A DNA stretch of 64,000 nucleotides from a virus. The notes below the pieces were generated by a model. It did no database searches and had not been told where the DNA came from. It worked only from the letters and a program-made list of their open reading frames with translations. The DNA is taken from positions 1-64,000 of IMG/VR virus record IMGVR_UViG_3300020109_000011. One strand, 5' to 3'. Position 1 is the first letter of the stretch; each line of letters opens with the position of its first letter. Both the position numbers and the translations under genes were made by a program. Shown here piece by piece: positions 48,827 through 55,615 of this stretch.

Positions 48827-48869
48827 CTGTAGTACCCCTACCTCTGGGCGCGTCAAACCCCACAACGCA

Positions 48870-48906
48870 CCGAGCCCCCGACCCTGGGCGGGGGTCGGGG
48901 GCTCGG
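48870..48906 (-). terminator. Strong hairpin terminator
   Basis: Perfect 15-bp stem (48870-48884 with 48892-48906) after the 48940 gene. Confidence 0.8.
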
Positions 48907-48939
48907 CGGAAGGGCAGGGGGGACGCTGCCGGGGTCAGC

Positions 48940-49200
48940 CTATCGGGTGGTCGTGATCTGGAAGGCCTTGCGGTGCTTCTGGTAGCCCTCCATGCGGGCC
49001 TTGCGGGCGGCGGCCTTGGTCCGGAAGGTCCGCACCGGCTCGTTCACGCGCGGGTGGCCGACGTGGTAGCGGACCTTGCTGCGGCGCCAGGCGGCCATCG
49101 CGCCGAGGACTCCCAGCGCGGGCAGGCCGTAGGTGAGGGCGATGACCCCGAGGCCCTGGAGGACGATCAGGATGTTGTCGAGGGTGATGGTCTGCGTCAT
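48940..49200 (-). CDS. Leaderless gene, membrane protein, 86 aa
   Basis: Starts MTQT at ATG 49200. One or two TM helices over about residues 10-36 (ILIVLQGLGVIALTYGLPALGVLGAMAA), then a basic tail (RRSKVRYHVGHP, FRTKAAARKARMEGYQKHRKAF). Flanked by its own promoter and terminator. Unknown function. Confidence 0.7.
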   Translation of the reverse strand: MTQTITLDNILIVLQGLGVIALTYGLPALGVLGAMAAWRRSKVRYHVGHPRVNEPVRTFRTKAAARKARMEGYQKHRKAFQITTTR

Positions 49201-49235
49201 GGGAGAAGTATGCAGGGCAGTGTCAACATTGTCAA
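49201..49235 (-). promoter_or_regulatory. Leaderless promoter with tandem boxes
   Basis: Minus strand: TTGACA 49235-49230, 17 bases, CATACT 49212-49207, six bases, ATG 49200. Proximal box 49226-49221. Confidence 0.8.
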
Positions 49236-49274
49236 CACGCGACACGCAGGCAACTTCTGACCCAGTGCGGGGCG

Positions 49275-49302
49275 CCGGAGAGCCACGGGGGGGAGCTCTC
49301 CG
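49275..49302 (-). terminator. Hairpin terminator
   Basis: 8-bp stem (49275-49282 with 49295-49302) after the 49317 gene. Confidence 0.55.
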
Positions 49303-49316
49303 ACGCGCGGGCGAGG

Positions 49317-49523
49317 CTACTCGTCCCGGGGCGGGCCCAGAGCGTGCTGGGCCGTGCAGAGCACCACGACCGCACCGAGGCTGCCGAGCACGAGCATCGC
49401 CCACCAGTAGGGCACCCCGAGCACCGGCACCAGCAGCACGAAGCCCGTGAGCATGGCGGGAAGGCCGTGCTCACGGGCGTCGCGGGTCCAGAGGGCTACC
49501 TGCTCCTCGTCCACGGTTGACAC
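49317..49523 (-). CDS. Small membrane protein, 68 aa, starting in an operator
   Basis: GTG 49523 is the first codon of a GTGTCAACC site, so the protein begins V-S-T, as at 2132 and 4291. Two hydrophobic stretches (LPAMLTGFVLLVPVLGVPYW and AMLVLGSLGAVVVLCTA) give two TM helices. Acidic N-terminus. A holin-like size but no other evidence. Confidence 0.6.
   Translation of the reverse strand: MSTVDEEQVALWTRDAREHGLPAMLTGFVLLVPVLGVPYWWAMLVLGSLGAVVVLCTAQHALGPPRDE
49515..49523 (-). promoter_or_regulatory. Stoperator-like site at a start codon
   Basis: Exact copy whose first three bases on the minus strand are the GTG start of the 68-aa membrane protein. Confidence 0.7.
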
Positions 49524-49524
49524 G

Positions 49525-49821
49525 CTACGGCGCGGGCCGCATCCGGTCGGGCCGCGCGAAGATGCCGGGCAGGAGCTCGAAGCCCGGCCCGATCAGGGCC
49601 TCCAGCTGGGTCCGATGCTGCTCGGCCCAGTGCGCGGCCAGGGCCACCCCGGCGACGTGCGGGCCGTCGATGGTGTCGCTCAGGTGCACCGTGGCGGGCA
49701 TCGTGCCCGTCCAGCCGACCGGCAGGGGCTCCCCGGGCAGGTAGACCGCCCAGGGGGTCCCCGACCAGTCCAACGTCCAGTCGCACAGGACGCACTCGGT
49801 GGGCACCCACTCGCGGGCCAT
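49525..49821 (-). CDS. Hypothetical protein, 98 aa
   Basis: ATG 49821 overlaps the stop of the upstream gene (ATGA). Begins MAREWVPTECVLCDWTLDW, with a CxxC knuckle, then beta and helical parts (GVALAAHWAEQHRTQLEALIG). No known family; the ECVLCDWTLDW start resembles the CPNWTLDWYEA of the 62814 protein. Confidence 0.6.
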   Translation of the reverse strand: MAREWVPTECVLCDWTLDWSGTPWAVYLPGEPLPVGWTGTMPATVHLSDTIDGPHVAGVALAAHWAEQHRTQLEALIGPGFELLPGIFARPDRMRPAP

Positions 49822-50117
49822 CAGTCCGCGAAGGGGTCGTCCAGGCCCGAGGCCTCGCGGTCGGACCCAGCGTTGCGCCAGGGCCACCACTTCGCCCGGG
49901 AGTACCGGGGCGGGTCCGCGATGGAGTAGCCGTTCTGCGAGGACTCCTCCAACTCGGTGGCGTGCTCGATACACAGGCACGTCTCCCAGCCGGTGTCGCC
50001 CCGGGCCAGCAGGAAGCCCACCCGCTCGCAGTCCAGCCAGCAGATGTCGTAGGGCTCGGGGTCCCAGCCCAGCTTCTCCAGGAAGGCCGGGAGCGTCGGC
50101 GTGACGACGGTGACCAT
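49821..50117 (-). CDS. Hypothetical protein, 98 aa
   Basis: ATG 50117 overlaps the 50117 gene's stop. DICWLDCERVGFLLARGDTG and CLCIEHATELEES provide four Cys. The C-terminus is Trp/Arg-rich then acidic. Not recognised; part of a run of coupled small genes from 50825 to 49525. Confidence 0.6.
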   Translation of the reverse strand: MVTVVTPTLPAFLEKLGWDPEPYDICWLDCERVGFLLARGDTGWETCLCIEHATELEESSQNGYSIADPPRYSRAKWWPWRNAGSDREASGLDDPFAD

Positions 50118-50317
50118 CAGAGCACCGCCAGGGGGCCGCGCGAGTCCCACATGGCCTCCCAGCGGCCGAACGCGGGGCCGTCGGGCTGGCGGGCCCAGCC
50201 CGCCTCCGTGCGGACGTGCTGGGCGCCGAGGCGGTCGGTCACCCTGGTGCCCACCGGGGGCTCCTCGGGCGCTGGAGTCGGCTCGACGTGGACGGTGCAG
50301 TCGGGGCGGCAGGCCAT
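50117..50317 (-). CDS. Hypothetical protein, 66 aa
   Basis: ATG 50317 overlaps the previous stop (TGATG). MACRPDCTVHVEPTP at the N-terminus, then GTRVTDRLGAQHVRTEAGWARQP, a beta-like segment often seen in small actinophage proteins of unknown role. Confidence 0.6.
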   Translation of the reverse strand: MACRPDCTVHVEPTPAPEEPPVGTRVTDRLGAQHVRTEAGWARQPDGPAFGRWEAMWDSRGPLAVL

Positions 50318-50514
50318 CACGCGCTCACCAGCGTGGCGATCAGGCCGTCCACCAGGTCACGGCCGTGCTGGCGGCAGAGCCGGTCGGCCTTGGCCGGGAC
50401 CGGATCGTCCAGGTCGTAGTAGAGCGTCGTGCGGATCCCGCGCGTCCGGGTCCGGGCGCTGGCCACGGCCATAACGGCCTCGGCCGTGCAGACCTCGTTG
50501 GAGCAGGTGGTCAT
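50317..50514 (-). CDS. Small protein with zinc-ligand-like residues, 65 aa
   Basis: ATG 50514 with GAGGAGG upstream. TTCSNEVCTAEAV and RLCRQHGRDLVDGL give three Cys and one His, the layout of a one-Zn finger (C-x4-C, C-x2-H). Beta strands between them (GIRTTLYYDLDD). Confidence 0.6.
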   Translation of the reverse strand: MTTCSNEVCTAEAVMAVASARTRTRGIRTTLYYDLDDPVPAKADRLCRQHGRDLVDGLIATLVSA

Positions 50515-50533
50515 GGGGGCCTCCTCAGGCAGC

Positions 50534-50542
50534 GGTTGACAC
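50534..50542 (-). promoter_or_regulatory. Stoperator-like site in a short gap
   Basis: Exact GGTTGACAC between the 50544 gene and the 50317 gene. Confidence 0.75.
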
Positions 50543-50543
50543 A

Positions 50544-50825
50544 TCAGACGGGGAGGTCGGTGGGGATCTCGGTGGGCTCGATGCCGAGGACGCGGGTCAC
50601 GCGCACCTGCACCGAACCCGTGCCACCCTCGGCCTTGCGCTTCTTCTCGTCGCGGCGGAACTCGGCGGCCACCGACCGGGCACGCGCCCGGCCGATGAAC
50701 GCCTCGACCTTGGTCCCCTCGGGGTCGTGCACGGGGCCCTCGCCCCAGGCGTGCACGACCCCGTTGTCGGCGATGGTCACCACCACGTACAGGCCGTTGA
50801 GCTCGGCCTTCTCGCTGCCGGGCAT
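50544..50825 (-). CDS. Hypothetical protein, 93 aa
   Basis: ATG 50825 overlaps the stop of the 306-aa gene. Beta-rich (NGLYVVVTIADNGVVHAWGEGP, SVQVRVTRVLGIEPT), with a central basic helix (RARARSVAAEFRRDEKKRK). Not recognised. Confidence 0.6.
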   Translation of the reverse strand: MPGSEKAELNGLYVVVTIADNGVVHAWGEGPVHDPEGTKVEAFIGRARARSVAAEFRRDEKKRKAEGGTGSVQVRVTRVLGIEPTEIPTDLPV

Positions 50826-51745
50826 CAGGCCAGCCCGTTCCGGCGCCGCTCGGCCGTCTGCTTGTCCAGGTAGGCCTGCCGGTTGCGGGCCTCGCTGCCG
50901 TGCTTGCCGTCGCGGCGCTCCTGCTCGTAGCGCGCCTGGTCGGACGCGGCGCGCTCCTGGTTGTGCCGGTTCTTCCGGCCCTTGCGGGCCTTCCGGCGCT
51001 CGCGGCGGCTGCCCGGCCGGTTCATCGGCGCCGGGGAGACCACCAGGGCCCGCTGGGCGGCCTCGAACTCCTCCTCCATCTCCCGGCGGCGCAGGTCGGC
51101 CTCCTCGGCGTCCAGGTACTCGTCGCGCTCGTCGTCGGTCAGGGCGCTCCACCAGGCCTCGAACTCCTCGTCCGTGGCCCACGGGTCGGCGGCCTCGGGA
51201 CGGGTGGTGGGCGAGACCGGGTCCGGGTGGCTGACCCCGCTGCCGCTGCCCCAGGCGTTGGCGTCCCAGTCGAACTCCGACGCCCGGCGGCTGCCCCCGG
51301 TGCCGAAGCCGATGGCCTGCTGGCCGGGACCCGGCTGGCGGCTGCCGCCGAGCACGCCGCCGCTGGCGTAGGTCTTCTTGACCGGCTCGGGGCGCGGGGT
51401 CTTCGAGTAGGGCGCGTAGGGCTGCATCTTGGCCAGCGAGCCCCACAGGGCGTAGTAGGCGTCCCGGCGGCTGCCGTGCTTGGGGACGGCGGACCGGCGG
51501 ATGGCCTCGTCCTTGAAGTGGCTGGTGATCGTGGCGGCCATGATCAGCTTGGTCATCTGCTCGGCGAACTCGGCCTTGGAGACCTTCGCCCGGAACAGGT
51601 AGTCCGCGCCCGGCTTCTCGTAGACGGCGACGCCGGGGAAGTTGCGCTCCAGGTCTTCGCGCAGGCGTGCCCGCAGGTGCAGGACGTTGGAGTCCTTGCG
51701 GTCCACGACGAAGGAGATGAAGCCGTGCTCGGTGATGATCCACAT
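50825..51745 (-). CDS. Conserved actinobacterial/phage domain protein, 306 aa
   Basis: ATG 51745. The N-terminal 115 residues (MWIITEHGFISFVVDRKDSN, VLHLRARLREDLERNF, ADYLFRAKVSKAEFAEQM, RDAYYALWGSLAKMQPY) follow a pattern I recall as a widespread small actinobacterial and phage domain of unknown function. The rest is disordered and then highly charged helix (about 195-300, rich in Glu, Arg and Gln). No Shine-Dalgarno is visible before the ATG although it has a leader of about 40 bases. Confidence 0.65.
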   Translation of the reverse strand: MWIITEHGFISFVVDRKDSNVLHLRARLREDLERNFPGVAVYEKPGADYLFRAKVSKAEFAEQMTKLIMAATITSHFKDEAIRRSAVPKHGSRRDAYYALWGSLAKMQPYAPYSKTPRPEPVKKTYASGGVLGGSRQPGPGQQAIGFGTGGSRRASEFDWDANAWGSGSGVSHPDPVSPTTRPEAADPWATDEEFEAWWSALTDDERDEYLDAEEADLRRREMEEEFEAAQRALVVSPAPMNRPGSRRERRKARKGRKNRHNQERAASDQARYEQERRDGKHGSEARNRQAYLDKQTAERRRNGLA

Positions 51746-51793
51746 GGTGGCGGGGGTGTCCGATCTGTCGGGGTGCGGTGGTCGCGTGAATGA

Positions 51794-51822
51794 AGAATAG
51801 CTGGCTTTGTCAACAACGTCAA
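51794..51822 (-). promoter_or_regulatory. Leftward promoter with tandem boxes and leader
   Basis: Minus strand: TTGACG 51822-51817, 17 bases, TATTCT 51799-51794; proximal TTGACA box 51813-51808. The gene begins about 48 bases downstream, so this member is not leaderless. Confidence 0.7.
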
Positions 51823-51852
51823 CACGGGGACCCCCGGAGGGGCCCCCGTGTT
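51821..51852 (-). terminator. Hairpin terminator overlapping a promoter
   Basis: 14-bp stem with one mismatch (51821-51834 with 51839-51852). It follows the stop of the C2H2 gene and touches the -35 of the next promoter. Confidence 0.65.
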
Positions 51853-51856
51853 GCGG

Positions 51857-52489
51857 TCAGCGGGTGGAGCGGTTGCCGGTGCCCAGGAGGTTGACCAGGT
51901 TCTCCTCGGTCTCCTCGGCCAACCCCTGCCAGACGGTGAGCTCGTCCCGGAGCCGAGCGACCTCCTGCCGGGCCAGGTACAGCGCGCGCCGCGCCTCGTC
52001 CTCGGGCAGCGTGGCCTCGTCGTGGGTCAGCTGGTGCCGGGGCAGGTTGCCCGGGCTGAACGCCCCCGCGCAGATCGGGCAGTTGACACGGACGTGGGCC
52101 CGTACCCGGTGCACCGACATCGCCTGGAGCGTCCGGAACGGCTTGCCGCACTCCGTGCAGTCCACCGTCGGCTCGGGCTCGGCTGCCAGCGGCCGGGGCG
52201 GCATCACGGGCCAGGGCAGCCACTCGACCGGCCGGGGCGCCTCAGGCGCCTCCTGGGAGGCTGCGGCGGCCTCCTGCTCGCGCTGCCAGCGGCGGAACTC
52301 CATGCCGAGGTTCGCGGCGCGGAACGCGGCGCCGACCTTCGGGGACACCGAGCAGGTGGTCTGACCGTCGGGGGCCCGCATGATCGCGTGGCCCTTGCGG
52401 GAGACCTTGCCCGTCCAGCCTGCCGCCTCCATCTCGCGGATCAGCTTGGTCGGGATCTCCTCGAAGGTGTTGGACAGCTTCAGCGCCAT
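51857..52489 (-). CDS. HicA-like N-terminus plus two C2H2 zinc fingers, 210 aa
   Basis: ATG 52489 overlaps the previous stop. Residues 12-50 (IPTKLIREMEAAGWTGKVSRKGHAIMRAPDG) resemble the dsRBD-like HicA fold, with GHxIxxxPDG. Residues 111-132 and 137-156 are two classic C2H2 fingers: C111-x2-C114-x12-H127-x4-H132 and C137-x2-C140-x11-H152-x3-H156. The C-terminus is helical. Two eukaryote-like fingers side by side are uncommon in phages; nucleic-acid recognition is the likely role. No HicB-like partner is visible. Confidence 0.65.
   Translation of the reverse strand: MALKLSNTFEEIPTKLIREMEAAGWTGKVSRKGHAIMRAPDGQTTCSVSPKVGAAFRAANLGMEFRRWQREQEAAAASQEAPEAPRPVEWLPWPVMPPRPLAAEPEPTVDCTECGKPFRTLQAMSVHRVRAHVRVNCPICAGAFSPGNLPRHQLTHDEATLPEDEARRALYLARQEVARLRDELTVWQGLAEETEENLVNLLGTGNRSTR
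52081..52089 (-). promoter_or_regulatory. Near-match operator-like site (AGTTGACAC)
   Basis: 8 of 9 bases match GGTTGACAC, inside the C2H2 gene between the two fingers. Confidence 0.3.
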
Positions 52490-52812
52490 CAGGCTGCCAC
52501 CGCCGCGACCTCGCGCCGGATCTGCTCGGCGGCCTGGTCCTTGACCTCGGCCTCGACCCGGTCCAGCCAGCCGTAGCCGCCCTCGAACTCGTGGGCCTCG
52601 GCGGCGTTGCGGGCCTTCTGGGCCTGGGCGGCCAGGTCGGCGGCTGCGGCCTCGGTGATGCCCTGGGCCCGCACGACCTTGGCGGCTGTGCTCCAGGCGA
52701 AGTAGCGGGTGGTGGCGGCGCGGTCGCTGCCATCGTTGCCGTAGTCGGCCCAGCGGGCCGACTCCATGAACCGGGTGGCTACCTGCTCTGCGGTGGTGCT
52801 GGTCTGCGTCAT
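52489..52812 (-). CDS. Leaderless gene, hypothetical 107 aa
   Basis: Starts MTQT at ATG 52812. Helical and Ala-rich (AATTRYFAWSTAAKVV, AAAADLAAQAQKARNAAEAHEFEGGYGWLDRVEAEVKDQAAEQI). It is coupled to the downstream C2H2 gene by an overlapping stop and start. Unknown function. Confidence 0.7.
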   Translation of the reverse strand: MTQTSTTAEQVATRFMESARWADYGNDGSDRAATTRYFAWSTAAKVVRAQGITEAAAADLAAQAQKARNAAEAHEFEGGYGWLDRVEAEVKDQAAEQIRREVAAVAA

Positions 52813-52847
52813 GGGACCAGTATCGCAGACCTTGTCAACACTGTCAA
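52813..52847 (-). promoter_or_regulatory. Leaderless promoter with tandem boxes
   Basis: Minus strand: TTGACA 52847-52842, 17 bases, GATACT 52824-52819, six bases, ATG 52812. Proximal box 52838-52833. The stop of the upstream gene lies in the distal box. Confidence 0.8.
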
Positions 52848-53350
52848 CTAATGGCTGGCTCGGGTTCCTCGTCCGGATCGCGCGGTGAGCCGTTGACCTG
52901 CGGCATTGCCTGGGTGTCGGTGCGCGGTGCGCGCCACGGGATGCGCAGCGGCGGGGGTGTCGGGATGTCCCCCGGACGCACGCCGCGCTGGATCAGGGTC
53001 TGGACGACATCGTGGTCCCAGCCCATGTGCTCGCGGATCACGCGCTGGAGGGCGTCCCGGTCGTCCAGGGTCTCGTCCAGCTGGCGCCGCAGGCTCTCGA
53101 TCTCCTGGTCGGCGAAGGCCCGGCCCTCGGTGGCCTGGGCGATCATCTGCTCGCGGCGCTTCCGCCGCTCCTCGACCTCGCGGTTGACACGCCGCTCGCC
53201 GAGGGACTGGAACCACCGCGCCACCTTGCCGAAGGGGCCCTTCAGGTTCGTGGCCGCGTTCGTGCCCACGGTCAGGATCACGACGACGACCAGGAACCAC
53301 TGGACGACGACGTTGTCCTTGACCAGGTCTAGCAGCGCGGTGGGGTCCAT
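52844..53350 (-). CDS. Membrane-anchored coiled-coil protein, 168 aa
   Basis: ATG 53350. One TM helix at about residues 14-33 (VVVQWFLVVVVILTVGTNAA), followed by a coiled coil (RRVNREVEERRKRREQMIAQATEGRAFADQEIESLRRQLDETLDDRD) and a Pro-rich tail. The layout (N-terminal TM, cytoplasmic coiled coil) is common for phage lysis-cassette or Rz-like accessory proteins. It lies next to two holin-like genes. Confidence 0.6.
   Translation of the reverse strand: MDPTALLDLVKDNVVVQWFLVVVVILTVGTNAATNLKGPFGKVARWFQSLGERRVNREVEERRKRREQMIAQATEGRAFADQEIESLRRQLDETLDDRDALQRVIREHMGWDHDVVQTLIQRGVRPGDIPTPPPLRIPWRAPRTDTQAMPQVNGSPRDPDEEPEPAIS
53182..53190 (-). promoter_or_regulatory. Stoperator-like site in the 52844 gene
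   Basis: Exact GGTTGACAC on +. Confidence 0.65.
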
Positions 53351-53353
53351 GCG

Positions 53354-54034
53354 TCAACGGAGGGCAGCGACCCGTGCCAGGGCCTTGAAGTCCTCGTCCT
53401 CCTCTCGCTTCAGGCGCTCGGAACGGCGGGCCAGCACCTGCGTGCCGAATCCGAAGATGAAGTGCAGCGCCGCGCCGCCCAGGAAGCCGTTACCGGTCCG
53501 GTAGCCGTAGCCGAGGCCGTGACTGGCCAGGTAGCCCCCGGCGACCATCGCGGCCACCCCGAGCACGAGCGCGAGGATGTCGGGCACGAAGCGGGAGTCG
53601 CTGGCCAGCAGGACGGCGGCGAACAGCAGCAGGGAGCACCCCGCACCGGCCAGCCACCAGCTGTCCAACGGCGCATCCCGCAGGAAGGTGATGCCCAGGA
53701 TCAGATAGCTCGCGCCGACGAACAGGTGGCCCATGCTCAGGGCCCGCATCCAGCCCATCGCCAGCCCGACGAAGCCGACCCCGGCCGGGATCAGGAAGGC
53801 CAGGCCGAGCACCCGCAGCGGCACGTCGGCCTCGATGCCCGACAGCACGGGGTTGAGCTCGGGCCCGTCGTTCACCACGTCCGGCAGGTTGAAGTAGTCC
53901 ATGCCGCGCTGGGCGGCGGTCCACAGCACGACGATCTGGGCCATCAGCAGCACCACGTTGGCCGCGCCGGGCTTCCAGTTGCCTCGGAGGCGGACGGCGG
54001 CCAGGCGGCGCAGGGCGTGCACGGGGGAGGTCAT
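53354..54034 (-). CDS. Multi-pass membrane protein, 226 aa
   Basis: ATG 54034. At least six hydrophobic helices (ANVVLLMAQIVVLW, VPLRVLGLAFLIPAGVGFVGLAMG, LFVGASYLILGITFL, WLAGAGCSLLLFAAVLLA, LALVLGVAAMVAGGYLA, GAALHFIFGFGTQVL) and a basic tail. Perhaps a phage membrane modifier or a four-plus-TM lysis factor; no family motif. Confidence 0.65.
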   Translation of the reverse strand: MTSPVHALRRLAAVRLRGNWKPGAANVVLLMAQIVVLWTAAQRGMDYFNLPDVVNDGPELNPVLSGIEADVPLRVLGLAFLIPAGVGFVGLAMGWMRALSMGHLFVGASYLILGITFLRDAPLDSWWLAGAGCSLLLFAAVLLASDSRFVPDILALVLGVAAMVAGGYLASHGLGYGYRTGNGFLGGAALHFIFGFGTQVLARRSERLKREEDEDFKALARVAALR

Positions 54035-54483
54035 GGCTCCTCGATGGGGGTCAGCTTGCGGCCGAGGGTGTCCCGGGGGTCGGACAGCGGCGTGACCTTG
54101 TCCCGGGCGCGCAGGCGGGCCATCAGCCAGGGGCCGACCAGGCTCCAGGCACCGGCCAGGGCCAGCACCACGTTGCCCGCCTGGTCCGCGATGGCGTCCA
54201 GGTCATAGTCCTCGGGGAGCGTGACTCCGACCAGCTTCAGCAGGCCGCCGATGGCCAGGATCACCGCGCTGACCACACCAGCCACACGCGCCGCACTCAG
54301 GACGGGCTCGGGGCGGGGCGCCAGCACCTCGCCCGACAGCGCGGTGTCGCTCAGGTCGTTGGGGACCTCGATGACCAGGCGGCCGTCCCGGGATAGCTCG
54401 TCCGTCTGGGTAGCAGGGGTCTCGGGCTCGGGCGCCGCGTGCTGCGGGATGCCGTCGTTGCCGGAGTGCAGGGGTTCGCTCAT
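54031..54483 (-). CDS. Holin-like membrane protein, 150 aa
   Basis: ATG 54483; its stop overlaps the next gene's start. After a disordered Pro/Thr-rich N-terminus (1-60), two TM helices: VAGVVSAVILAIGGLLKLVGVTL and AGNVVLALAGAWSLVGPWLMARL, followed by RARDKVTPLSDPRDTLG. This order matches small actinophage proteins annotated as holins, but a function test is lacking and the endolysin is 50 kb away in this window. Confidence 0.55.
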   Translation of the reverse strand: MSEPLHSGNDGIPQHAAPEPETPATQTDELSRDGRLVIEVPNDLSDTALSGEVLAPRPEPVLSAARVAGVVSAVILAIGGLLKLVGVTLPEDYDLDAIADQAGNVVLALAGAWSLVGPWLMARLRARDKVTPLSDPRDTLGRKLTPIEEP

Positions 54484-54484
54484 C

Positions 54485-54493
54485 GTGTCAACC
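54485..54493 (+). promoter_or_regulatory. Stoperator-like site upstream of the holin-like gene
   Basis: Exact GTGTCAACC, immediately upstream of ATG 54483 on the minus strand. A partial inverse GGTTGACCC follows at 54512. Confidence 0.75.
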
Positions 54494-54539
54494 GGTCAGG
54501 CCCGGGGCGCCGGTTGACCCAGCGCCCCGAGCTCGGACC

Positions 54540-55109
54540 TCAGGCCTCGTCGGCCCCGGAGCGGGCCTCGGCCTGCTCGCGCGCAGCGGCCAGCTGCTGC
54601 TGCTTGCGCTGCTGGGACAGGCCCTGGAGCACCTCGGCGTGGTGGGTGCCCCGGCTGGTGCGCTGGATGCCCCCGTTCTCGACCGTGCTGGGGTCCACCG
54701 AGGCGGTGGGCACCTGGGAGGCGTCCCCGCCAGCGGCCTGCTGGGCGTCGTTCTCGCGCAGGCGCGCGATGAGCTCGTCCCGCTCCCCGCCGCCGTTGAG
54801 GCCGCGCTGCTTGGCCTCCTGCTGGAGCGCCCGGTAGCGCCAGGCGTTCTCGTCGTCGTAGTTGTCGGTGGGGCCGTCGGTGTCGTTGCTGGCGACCCCT
54901 CCGGTGCCCGGGTCGGCGTTCTCGTCGCCGGTCCCGATGGTGGGGTCCTGGTTGATCGTCACGTCGGCCTGCTGGGTCTGGCCCTCGCTGGCACGGCTGA
55001 CGTTGGACTCCACGGACTCCTGCGTCGGCGCAGGGGCCGCGTCGGCCGGGGTGGCGCTCGGGGTCGCGGTGGTGGGGCTGGTCTGCTGGTCCAGGGACTG
55101 GTCGGGCAC
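54540..55109 (-). CDS. SAP-motif-like protein, 189 aa
   Basis: GTG 55109 is preferred over GTG 55151 because GAGGAG lies 6 bases upstream. Residues 1-95 are disordered (Thr, Gln, Pro, Asp). NAWRYRALQQEAKQRGLNGGGERDELIARLRE near 100-132 has the two-helix L-x-x-x-A-(K/R)-x-x-G-L-x-x-x-G-x-(K/R)-x-x-L-x-x-R-L pattern of a SAP domain, which binds AT-rich DNA or joins structural phage proteins. The C-terminus is a Gln-rich helix. Confidence 0.6.
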   Translation of the reverse strand: MPDQSLDQQTSPTTATPSATPADAAPAPTQESVESNVSRASEGQTQQADVTINQDPTIGTGDENADPGTGGVASNDTDGPTDNYDDENAWRYRALQQEAKQRGLNGGGERDELIARLRENDAQQAAGGDASQVPTASVDPSTVENGGIQRTSRGTHHAEVLQGLSQQRKQQQLAAAREQAEARSGADEA

Positions 55110-55167
55110 GGGGTGCTCCTCGCTGCGGACGGTGGTGATGGGCGTGCTCACGGTACCGACGAGTCTG

Positions 55168-55569
55168 CTATGCAGAGAGGTAGGCGATGGCCTTCTGGAA
55201 CAGCGTCGGGTCGTCGCGGAACAGCCCCAGACCGTTGTTGCAGCTGGTACAGAGCCAGCCTCGGACATCTCCTGAGCGGTGGCAGTGGTCCAGGACCAGC
55301 TTGTCGCCCTTGCCGCAGATGGCACATCCATCGCCGTAGCGGGCCTGGATCTCATCCATCTGCTCAGTGGTCAGCCCGTGCTTCGCCTTCCTGACCCGCC
55401 TGGCCTTGTTCTCCTTCGACTCGCGCGGCTCGCCCGGTCGGCGGCAGACCCAGGTCGTGCTTCCGGTCTTGGTCTTGCGCGGACGGATAGGCGTGTCTGG
55501 CCCGCACTCGGCGCAGGTGCCTCGGCGGGTCTCGGTGTTCTTCTCGGTCAGCACATGACAACGCCCCAT
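55168..55569 (-). CDS. HNH endonuclease VII-like
   Basis: 133 aa with ATG 55569 as longest start; in-frame GTG 55554 is also possible. Zinc ligands and active site: CAECG near residue 19-23 and CAICGKGDKLVLDHCHRSGDVRGWLCTSCNNGLGLF near 80-116, the recombination endonuclease VII (T4 gp49) type HNH fold with a catalytic DH-C-H. The nick or cut target is unknown. It is probably a homing-type or junction-resolving nuclease. The start region lies in a hairpin (55561-55596). Basic middle (NKARRVRKAKHG). Confidence 0.8.
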   Translation of the reverse strand: MGRCHVLTEKNTETRRGTCAECGPDTPIRPRKTKTGSTTWVCRRPGEPRESKENKARRVRKAKHGLTTEQMDEIQARYGDGCAICGKGDKLVLDHCHRSGDVRGWLCTSCNNGLGLFRDDPTLFQKAIAYLSA

Positions 55570-55596
55570 CCTCCAACCGTAGCTGGAGGATGGGGC
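55561..55596 (-). terminator. Strong hairpin terminator covering the HNH start
   Basis: Perfect 14-bp stem (55561-55574 with 55583-55596), 8-base loop. It ends the 55616 gene, and the ATG and GGAGG of the HNH gene lie in the stem. Confidence 0.75.
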
Positions 55597-55615
55597 GTTA
55601 TCGGGGACGGGCTGG

